From Gordius sp. MW1 (Eukaryota > Nematomorpha > Gordioida > Gordea > Gordiidae): a stretch of DNA of 64,000 nucleotides. Below the pieces are notes generated by a model. It was not told the origin of the DNA. It ran no database searches and saw only the letters and a list, made by a program, of their open reading frames with translations. Location of the stretch: contig OZ038528.1 of NCBI GenBank assembly GCA_964036665.1, positions 14,638,501-14,702,500 of the forward strand, given 5' to 3'. The translations under genes and the position numbers were made by a program. Positions 46,600-55,700 of the stretch are shown one piece after another; within the stretch, counting starts at the first letter, position 1, and each line of letters opens with the position of its first letter.

Positions 46600-46765
46600 C
46601 CTTCTCCGGGGATCTGGGGGCGGAGCCCCCAGGAGATGGGGGTTTGGGGGCGTAGCCCCCAACGGGGGACTGGGGGCGGAGCCCCCAGTAGGGGGTTTGG
46701 GGGCGAAGCCCCCAAGGGGGTCTGGGGGCGAAGCCCCCAGTTACGCCCGAAGGGCGTATTTCCCT
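46600..46765. repeat. GC-rich array of triloop hairpins (inverted partner)
   Basis: Units GGGGGC-NNN-GCCCCC with loops GGA, GTA, GGA, GAA and GAA, complementary in order to the array at 31100-31285, ending with a TACGCCC/GGGCGTA hairpin. Confidence 0.85.
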
Positions 46766-47046
46766 AACTTTGTATTTTCCCTTAAACCTTGTAAATAATT
46801 CCCAAACCCTACGCTTTCACTCTTTCATTGTAATTTTACTAATGTTATAATTTTACCTTCGTGAACCTTTTTTTAAATATAAAGTCGAGTTCGCGTGAAT
46901 AAACCATCTACTAATTTTGTAAAATCTTTTCACTTACGTCGCTACCTTTTTCGCCTTAGCCGCCGCTCATAATAAAAAGATTCAAGCTAATCCTTCGGTT
47001 CACACAGCTTTGCCCAGTAGAGCCATTGAACAGGGTAATTTTTTTA

Positions 47047-47390
47047 ATGTATAAAGCGCTTATTGTTTTCAGACTTTAGTAATTGATAAGAGCCTAGAGA
47101 AAATGTTGAAGTTGAAGAGGATGAGTTAAATAAATTTCTAATTACGAATTTTGTTGATGATATTGAAGTTTTGGATTGGGGGAAGTTGCACCAATTTGAT
47201 TTTCCATGTCTAAGCAATTTGGCTCGAAAGTATTTGGCAATACCTGCTACATCAGCTAGCTGTGAGCCAGCGTTCTCGACAGCTGGAATACGAAGAGAGA
47301 AGGACATCCTTAAAACCTGAGAAATTAGACTCATCATTATTTTACCATAATTATTCATATTTAAAAACACCTGATATTCGCGATCCATAA
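47047..47390 (+). pseudogene. hAT transposase, C-terminal dimerisation domain
   Basis: An open stretch reads DELNKFLITNFVDDIEVLDW, then FPCLSNLARKYLAIPATSAS and CEPAFSTAGIRREKDIL, followed by a stop and a frameshift. This is the hATC motif (LA..YL.IPATSAS.E..FS.AG), and it completes the transposase started at 41263. It lies ~160 bp inside the right end of the 23-kb hAT. Confidence 0.85.
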
Positions 47391-48297
47391 TATGTTTATA
47401 AATAAATTTTTTAAATAAATTTGGTATAAATTTACATTTTTAAGAAAGTCTAGTCGGGCTCGGGTCGGGCCTGAGTGAAAATAAAAACTCGGGCTCGGGC
47501 AAAATAAATGGTTTCGGGCTCGGGCTAGCGAAAATCAATTTTGCAGGGCTCTAGGCGTGAGTCAAGCCCAGGTCAACCTTAGGCTGAGTTAGAGGTTCCT
47601 TGAAAATCTCAAGGTCTTTTAGAAGTGCTAACCTCTGCATCGAGGTTTAAGGTAGAAATTAACCTTAAACCTTGAGGTCAATTGAGAAGCTTAAAGCTTA
47701 GGTGCGTAAAATTAACCTATTCGCTATTAGGTTGATCAATATATATAGCCTAAAGCCTTAGGTTTATTTAATTGACCTAAGGTCAATATTTATTTATATG
47801 CTGTAAAATTAACTTAATTATAGTCCTTTAGCACTTGTTTTTTACATATATATTATAAAATGGGAATTTTGAGATTTATTCAGATTAAAAATAAAGCAAG
47901 CTAACGTTAAAAATTTAATTTATTTTAATTATTTAATTTTTAAGGAAGAAATCGACATTTGGGTTATTAATATATACCTACCTCTATAAATTGTTTTTTT
48001 TTAATTGCCACCATTTTGTAACATATTGCTTTTGTGTACTATGTAGCGTGACTGATATTTCACATAGAGAAGATAGAAGTATATATAGTCAATAATTTTC
48101 AATCCGTTTATATAAATTTCATTGTATAAATACGGTGGATTTGGATTGATAGCGTAGGTAGAGGGAAATGGAACGCAATATTTCGGACACTTATGGTCCA
48201 TCTTCAGGAAAAAAAAGGAGAAGATGAAGTCTCAAAAAATAAAAATGAAGTAAAGTGATTATAACAACGATGATATAGCAAAATTATCACAACAGTT

Positions 48298-49050
48298 TAT
48301 CGTAAACCAACTGACTCTTCTCAATTTATACCATGGCACAGCCACTCCCCCTCATCTTTTAAAATCAACACTTTTAGGATGATGGTTAAAAGAGCTATAA
48401 CTCATTGCTCTCTAGAATCTGATAGAGACATTGAAATGGATAATATAACACAAAGATTTTTAGAGCTAAATTATCCCCTTGATTTGCTCACAAACATTAA
48501 AAATAAATTTTTAACATTCCCAAAAATGTCTAATGTAGACTACACTCCTAATACAGATCATTATATCTCTATTCACTTTCACACTAATCTTAGTAATAAT
48601 TTCCTAAAAGAAATCAAAAAGATTTTACATGTTCACAAAATAGACAATTTCAAGTTTTCTCAGAAATCCACATCCAACCTATTCTCATTAATTAAGCCCA
48701 TTAATAACATTACAGATAAAAATCTTGTTTCTAATTTAATTTATAAAATCTCCTGCGCCGATTGCGACCAATTTTACGTTGGAGAAACTAAAAGAACCTT
48801 AGCACAAAGAATTCAAGAACACAAGGCCCCGTTAACAAGATGCGCAACACACTCCGCCGTGGCCGAACACTCGCTAACCAATCAACATAGCATTGATTGG
48901 GACAACCCGACCGTTCTTTACAAAGCACGATTCAACCAAGAAAGGAAATTCGTAGAAAGCGTCCTGATCGATCGCCTCAAGCCGAAAATCAACGACCAAC
49001 CCGGCCAATTTCGAAGCTACAAGCACACCCATCCTCACCTACCTTTATAA
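48298..49050 (+). CDS. Penelope-like retroelement protein, C-terminal part with GIY-YIG endonuclease (5'-truncated)
   Basis: The frame begins VYRKPTDSSQFIPWHSHSP, the conserved segment at the end of the Penelope RT core, and runs 250 codons to a stop. The last ~100 residues form a GIY-YIG endonuclease: LIYKISCADCDQFYVGETKR with the CxxC insertion typical of Penelope elements, RTLAQRIQEHK, SVAEHS-like histidine region (AVAEHSLTNQH) and FVESVLIDRLKPKIN with the catalytic glutamate. The RT catalytic core upstream is missing, replaced by the inverted terminal repeat, so the product cannot be autonomous. The ATG at 48379 lies inside the conserved region and is not a true start. Confidence 0.85.
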   Translation, partial: YRKPTDSSQFIPWHSHSPSSFKINTFRMMVKRAITHCSLESDRDIEMDNITQRFLELNYPLDLLTNIKNKFLTFPKMSNVDYTPNTDHYISIHFHTNLSNNFLKEIKKILHVHKIDNFKFSQKSTSNLFSLIKPINNITDKNLVSNLIYKISCADCDQFYVGETKRTLAQRIQEHKAPLTRCATHSAVAEHSLTNQHSIDWDNPTVLYKARFNQERKFVESVLIDRLKPKINDQPGQFRSYKHTHPHLPL

Positions 49051-49084
49051 TATCATAACAGATAATATTCTAATTTTAATTAAT

Positions 49085-49380
49085 GTATTCTCCTGTGTCG
49101 ATTACTATCAATTTTTAGACTTGGAGAGACAACAACAACAAAAAAGAACACTGACACAAAGCTCCAAAAATGCGCGACCTACTCCGCCTTACCCTAAGCC
49201 TAACTATCGTTAAAGATTCAACATGGTAGATTGGATAACCCGACTGCCATTCACATAGCGCGATACAACAAAGGAATTTCGTAGAAAGCGTTTTAATCGA
49301 CCGCGTCAAGCCCAAAAAACAAACAAACAAAATCAACGACCATCCAATTTCATTACCACAAGCCCATACATCCACACATA
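49085..49380 (+). pseudogene. Second, decayed copy of the GIY-YIG C-terminus
   Basis: Follows the open copy directly. Fragments parallel it: SPVSITI for the SCADCDQ region, KEH.HKAPKMRDLL, then FVESVLIDRVKPK and INDHP. Stops and frameshifts make it inactive. Confidence 0.6.
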
Positions 49381-50604
49381 TTTTTATATTATTCACTATG
49401 TCTACCTACCCGTTCAATATTCAAAACTATAATTTGTTAAACACAGTTATTATATTTATATATTAAATAACTCTGCTCCCCCCCTTTTCTCTTATTATTT
49501 AGCTATTTACTTTTTTCGCACCTTTTTCCTATCTCCATATGTATCTACTATTCTTATAAAAAACATCCATCCCTACAATCGCTATTGTTAATTTCTCGCT
49601 ATAACCAGTTTTTGTAATTTTTTTTTTGTATCTATATCATCGTTGTTATAATCACTTTACTTCATTTTTATTTTTTGAGACTTCATCTTCTCCTTTTTTT
49701 TTCCTGAAGATGGACCATAAGTGTCCGAAATATTGCGTTCCATTTCCCTCTACCTACGCTATCAATCCAAATCCACCGTATTTATACAATGAAATTTATA
49801 AGATAGAAGTAGCTAGATACAAATACAACCACTGTCAGTCACGCTAGATCGCACACAAAAGTAATATGTTACAAAATGGTGGCAATTAAAATAAAACAAT
49901 TTATAGAGGAGGTATATATCAAGAACTCAAATCTTAATTTCTTCCTTAAAAATTAAATAATTAAAATAAATAAAATTTTTACCGTTAGTTTTCTTTATTT
50001 TCTATCTGAATAAATCTTAAAATTTCTATTTTATATTATATATGAGGTAAATGAATAAGACAAAATGCTAAAAGACCATAATTAAGTTGAAATTTTACAG
50101 TATTAAAAAAAAAATTATTGACCTTAGGTATATTAAATTAACCTAAAGATTTAGGCTGTATATATTGATCAACCTAAAGCGTTTAGGTTAATTTTATGCT
50201 CTAACCTATTAATATACAAATTTTGACCTCAAGGTTTGAAGCTGATATTGACCTATAACCTCGAGGTAGGGGTTAGCGTTTTTAAAAGAGCTCGAAGGTT
50301 TTTTGAATAGCCTAACCTATTACTATTAGTTAGGTCGATAAAACCTGATGTTTTCCCATCACGACTCTCTTGTACCTACGACCTACACCTTAATCAAGCA
50401 TAAAATAGTATCCTCAGGCCTCAGCAAAATTATTTTTCACTTAAATAAAACTTATTGTAAAAAACAACTATATCATAACTATAAATTTGTTATATAAATT
50501 TGTTAGTGTGAAAAATTTAAAAAAATGATTTGTAAAAGTACATTTTTTAATTTTCATTGTTATACAATTTATAAAACTAATTTGTAACTCTAGGGATTAG
50601 AGGC

Positions 50605-51535
50605 CTGCATGGGTGACCCGAAATCCGACCCGAGATTGGGTACGGGTTAAAAAATTTTAAATGCTTTGCGGTCGGGTTCGGGCTAAATAATTCATTCTGG
50701 TCGGGTCAGGAATTGAAATTTTATATGCTTACGGGTCGTAAAGGTTATGAAATTCACAGAAAACTACACAAATTTGCAAAAACAATATTTCTTTTAACCT
50801 AATATCTTTTTGAATACTCTTATACAGAAAACTTTATAGTTAATATTTAAATGTATGTTTAATAAATATCTTTCATTTAGTTAATTTATTTTAATTGTTT
50901 CAAGGCCAACATCAAATGTAAAGTTAAGTTACTTAAGAAAGGTGTAATCGGTGTAATACATCAACAAGATAATATTTTAATGTTTTAATATGAAACATGC
51001 CACCTATAAAATTCACTTTACTTTTAGTAGATGATATTCACGTTTTATAAGCATAAAATTTATAATTGTTTATGAAGAATGTAAAGTGGAGTTGTTAGAG
51101 TTTTTTTTATTTAATTTAAAATTTTAGAAATTGATGACATTTTATGTCAGGTCATTTTTTGTAAATATTCCACTTTAGCGCTAATAACTCGCAAATTCTG
51201 GACATCCCTGCCCTTCAAGTAGTGAGATGTCGCTTTCGACTACTGGGGAGAGAAGGACAAATTTGCCACCCGAAATGACGGATGACATAATTTATACATA
51301 ATCGTAATAAATCGTTCAAATAAATTTAGTGCTCAAAATCTGTAGCATCAAATTAGTTTTTTAAAGCTGACATCTTAACTTGTGGGAAAAATTTACTCAC
51401 CACAGTTTTTTAATTTTTGGGTGAGCCGGATTCGGGTAAAAAATTTTGAGCGGTTTCAAGGCGGGTCGGGTTAAAAAATTTAAAGCTTTCGGGTCGAGTT
51501 TGGATTGAAAAAAAGTAACTTTGCAGGACTGGATG
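50605..51535 (+). mobile_element. CGGG-type hAT relic
   Basis: Left end TAGAGGCCTGCATGGG and right end TGCAGGACTGG resemble the TAGAGCCCTGCA ends of the 23-kb hAT. Both have GGGTCGGG-type subterminal repeats (50620-50740; 51420-51510). Near 51200-51290 the fragments SSSEMSLSTTGERRTN and LPPEMTDDIIY recall the hATC domain. No clear target duplication could be found. Confidence 0.6.
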
Positions 51536-52708
51536 GTGCATCACTCCTCACGAAATATAGTTACAACCATAGCAAAAGCTTTAAAAATACTAATCTTCTA
51601 TTTATGGTTGAGTTTTTTGAGCCGCACTTTTACCAGAAATACCGTGGGCAATGTTTTAAATCATTTTAAAACTAAGACACTTGAAGTCCAATTTAAATAT
51701 AATAAAAATTTATAATTTTCTAAATAAAACTCTCGGAGTACAATGGGTAATAAAATATACGGATGGAAGTTAATATATTATTTATGCTTTATATCTATAA
51801 TATGAAAAGTACAAGCCCCGAATTTCATTAAGTTTTTATTCAATTTTATAAAAAAAACTTATAAAATCTAGGATAACTTACTGATCTTGTCCATTAGAGT
51901 CGGGCCTGCCTGGCCAACTTTAAAATAATCAGGAATAGAGCAAGCCTGATGAGACAGTCCAACATAAATAATAACACAGCTCCATTTTAAATTAATACTT
52001 CTTCCTTTAGCGTTCTCTGTGTGTTCTCACAGTTTAAAATTTAATTCTCATTTTTTAAAATAAAACCCACATATCAAATAGTGATTTAAAATTAAAAAAA
52101 CAATTTAAAAGGTTTATCTTAATTCCTTAAAAATAACATTTTATCGGTTTGGGTACACTTATTTCTACCCTTTGTAAAGGTAAATGGAATTGGAGATATT
52201 ACAAGTTAATTTCAAATAACATTTATTGTCAATTAATATGTCCTAGCCATGATTAAATAATAAAAACGAATATAAAAATAAAACAACGGTATAAAAAGCC
52301 TTAATAAAAATACCCGTAATATAAATTGAAAGTGCATATAAATAACGTAGTTGACAATGTTGCAGAAATATCTTCATATTCAAATATTGTTGTTCTTCAA
52401 AACTTAGGACCATATACTCAATTCTTCATCACTCAATGAAGCTAATTCGTCAACTTGAGTTAATAGTGGGGGCAAAGCGATACGAATTTCAGGGCATAAA
52501 TTACATATCATAATTCGTAGATTGAATTCAATAAAAAAGTTTAGAAATTCAGTTGGCATTATTTTTCGCCCCTTTAAAACCCAAACAAAAACCAATATTT
52601 TTGAAGAATAACAATCTTCAGACATAGCCCAAAAACCCATGTAAATTAAAAGTAAAAAATACAAAGCAATATCATGGTAGGTTGTGTGTGTAAATAGTTT
52701 CGATCTTA
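51536..52708. other. AT-rich region downstream of PYCR
   Basis: Presumed 3' untranslated and intergenic sequence of the minus-strand PYCR gene. No other feature recognised. Confidence 0.45.
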
Positions 52709-55700
52709 TTAGTCGTTGTTGTTATGGGAAGGATTTGAGTGGGAATCATCGTTGGCAGTTTGTGTCTGCGACATGGAGCCACCTAACCAAGGGCGCGATA
52801 ATTCTCGGGCTCGCCTGGTAGAGGCCTCGACCGCAGCTATTAGGGCGGCCCTGAGACCCATCTTCTCGAGCACGTAAACGCTACGAGCAGTACAACCGCC
52901 GGGTGAGCATACACTTTCCTTCAAAGATCCCAAGCTACAACCATGGCTACCGGCCCCATTCCCTATTGGTGATAACTTAGTTAATTATAAAATTATAATT
53001 CGGGGAGGAATGACTCACAGCAGATGCTAAGAAATGTATTCGTTAATGCTATGCATTGCTTTATTTTTTGTTACGCTCATTTCACGCATATAAATTTTAG
53101 GTGAGAAAATTAAAGAATAGCATCTCGGGCGCTAGGCACATAAACCCAAACCGGAATCATATTTAAACATTACATTATTTGCACAAATTCCATTGTGGTT
53201 TAGTAGCTATAGGGATGGCTGTGCCTATAAGCAAAAGAAAAAACGATTTAATCAAGCTCGCTAAATACCGAAAGAAGAATAAAAGCAACTTTATAATCTA
53301 GAAAATAGCATATATTGTCACTGCGATTCTCAAAATATTTTATCAAATTCGGTATGCAAGTGTAAAAATTTAGCGTAAACACCAAGGCACATCACCATAA
53401 ATCAAAAAAAATTGAGTAACTATAACACGTAAAGTCCAGAGGAAAAATAAATAAATTAAAATAGCCTATGATAATTCGTCAACCGTTAAAACTTATGAAT
53501 AGTATAATTTTTTTTAAATGTATAAAAAAATAGATTCTTTCAAAAAAGCATCTACAAGATGTTCCAAAATGTTGCTTTATACTAATCGCATAAATTCAAT
53601 GGTCAAAGGGGTAGCTAGGATTTTACTACGAGGAAGCAAGATTAATAATGCTTAAGGAAAGGGCAAAAAGATGTTTTTTCGAATTTTTACCAATAATTTA
53701 TTTAAAATGTTATTTGGAATTTAGAATGGATATCTCTCCCTGTGTCCACCTAATTATGTTCACACGTGTTGCACAACAACCGCGATCATCACTACCCAGT
53801 GCAGGGGTAAGCAACGCGGCGCCCGTGGGCGCCATTGCGCCCCGATCGATTTTTAATGCGCCCTCAATGGACTAATGTAAATGTATGATATGAGCGTATC
53901 TAATAACACGCACGTCTTTTTTGTTAGTGTGTGATCGTATTTCGAATAGACCACGCGTAGACCGTGCATTTAAAACTACCAAGTAATCCGAAATAATTCT
54001 TTTCTTTCAAAACCCTTCATGGATAAATGTAAAAGAAGAACATATTAATTGCTATGCAATTTATGGGCTCGTTTTTTGGTTGTCCGTCCGTTGTCCGTTA
54101 CCCTCCCTATCTATTTGCATTGGGTATATTAGGTTATCGATTTTTTAAATTAATGCATGAGAAAGAGGTGCCCCACCCCTCATCTCTATCTCCCTCGGTG
54201 TGTTATATATAAGATTTGTTAAATTATCTATTATATAATAAACATAGATAAAAGTTGTTTACTTTTAATGCTATGCAATTTAACTAGTTATATAATAAAC
54301 ATAAATAAAAGTTGTTTACTTTTTAATTGCTATGCAATTTAACTAGTTTTGGGGTTAGAATCCCGGAGTTTTTTTGACTCTTATGATTGTTCTTGTTACT
54401 ATCATTGATAATAAGAATTTTTGGCCGTCCGCTGGCTGCTGACCAATGAAAAAAATGACCATTGGCCAAAATGTGAATTGAAATTATTTTTTTCGTTTTT
54501 TTTTGACTATTATGATTGTTCCTGTTTCTACCATTGCTATTATGACTTTTTGGCCGTCCGCTGGCTGCTGACCAATGTTATATAATAAACATAAATAAAA
54601 GTTGTTTACTTTTAATTGCTATGCAATTAACTAGTTTTTGGGTTAGAATCCCGGGTTTTTTTGACTCTTATGATTGTTCTTGTTACTATCATTGATAATA
54701 AGACTTTTTGGCCGTCCGTTGGCTGCTGACCACTGAAAAAAATGACCATTGGCCAAAATGTGAATCCGAGTTTATTTTTTTGTTTTTTTTGACTATTATG
54801 ATTGTTCCTGTTACCACCATTGCTATTATGACTTTTTGGCCGTCCGCTGGCTCCTGACCGATGGAAAAAATGACCATTGGCCAAAATGTGGATCGAAAAT
54901 ATTTTTTTCGTTTTTTTTTAACTATTATGATTGTTCCTGTTCCTACCATTGCTATTATCACTTTTTGGCCGTCCGCTGGCTGCTGACCAATGGAATAAAA
55001 TGACCATTGGCCAAAATGTGATTCGAAAACTTTTTTTTCGTTTTTTTTGACTATTATGAATTTATATCCACTTTTACCGTGTCCTGGCTGCTGACCAATG
55101 GAAAAAAATGACCATTGGCCAAAATGTGATTTGAAAATTTTTTTTCGTTTTTTTTACTCTTACGAATTTATATCCACTTTTACCGTGTCCTGGCTGCTGA
55201 CCAATGGAAAAAAATGACCATTGGCCAAAGTGAGCATCAAAATTTTTTTTTCCATTTTTTTGGCTATCAATGACTTATAGAGTATCTGTTGGTACTGACC
55301 AATAGAGAAAAAGTGACCATTGGCCAAATTTTTGATTTTTTTAATTAAAAATTGTTCAAATTCAACAAAACATTTCTACCAACAATTCTGCAAATTCTTA
55401 ACATTGTGTTGTTTTATAATATAATGTTTGTTAGAATCAATAAAAACTAATGTATTACGCAACTAGATGCAAACACTAAATCTAACCCTAACCCTTGCCT
55501 ATATTACATTTTGCCTATATCATTTTGCCTATAATGGAAAATTTGTATAAATAATTAATTAATCATTAGGCATTTAATACCCCCCTATAGGCATTCTCGC
55601 CCCTTCCCACCTTTCTCGCCCATAAATTGCATAGCAAATATGATACATTTATACGAAGTACAGATGAGTCGTCCCCCCTTCCCTTCTCCCCCTTCCCACG

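Larger units (their letters stand above)
43285..46765 (+). mobile_element. Complex non-coding repeat, copy B (forward orientation)
   Basis: Modules in order: AATTGCTATGCAATTTATGG (43289), GGTTCGAATCCCGGG B box (~43444), CCAAT satellite (43430-44890), GCAATAGC hairpin block (44930-45330), AT-rich spacer, CATGGGAGTAGCCA (~46432), CTATAGGCATTCTCG module (46478-46600), GC-rich hairpins (46610-46745) and closing hairpin TACGCCCGAAGGGCGTA (~46742-46758). It is the inverted counterpart of copy A. Confidence 0.75.
24546..47553 (+). mobile_element. hAT transposon split by ~20 kb of nested insertions
   Basis: The left end TAGAGCCCTGCA and the right end TGCAGGGCTCTA form 12-bp terminal inverted repeats; both are followed inward by runs of CGGGCTCGGG-type repeats (24560-24645; 47455-47530). 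Identical 8-bp duplications GGCGTGAG flank them. Parts that belong to the original element: 24546-~24670, ~41010-42867 (5' transposase exons) and ~47045-47553 (C-terminal transposase domain and right end). Everything else between the ends is later insertion (piggyBac, tandem duplication, two copies of the complex repeat). Recognition rests on ends, target duplication and transposase together. Confidence 0.88.
47570..50350. mobile_element. Penelope-like element within nested inverted repeats
   Basis: Outer inverted arms at about 47570-47960 and 49935-50350 (shared words GGTTGATCAATATATA, CCTAAGGTCAATA) enclose inner arms at about 47990-48275 and 49635-49895 (GTCCGAAATATTGCGTTCCA, AGACTTCATCTTCTCC). 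Between them is a 5'-truncated Penelope-like coding region. Penelope elements are known to carry terminal repeats (PLTRs) in direct or inverted orientation, so the inner arms are read as inverted PLTRs. The outer arms may be a separate foldback element. Confidence 0.7.

Noticed and set aside
47580..50340. Telomere-like TTAGG/CCTAA words in the outer inverted arms
   Set aside because: The words are scattered and irregular, not a tandem array, so no telomeric origin is claimed.
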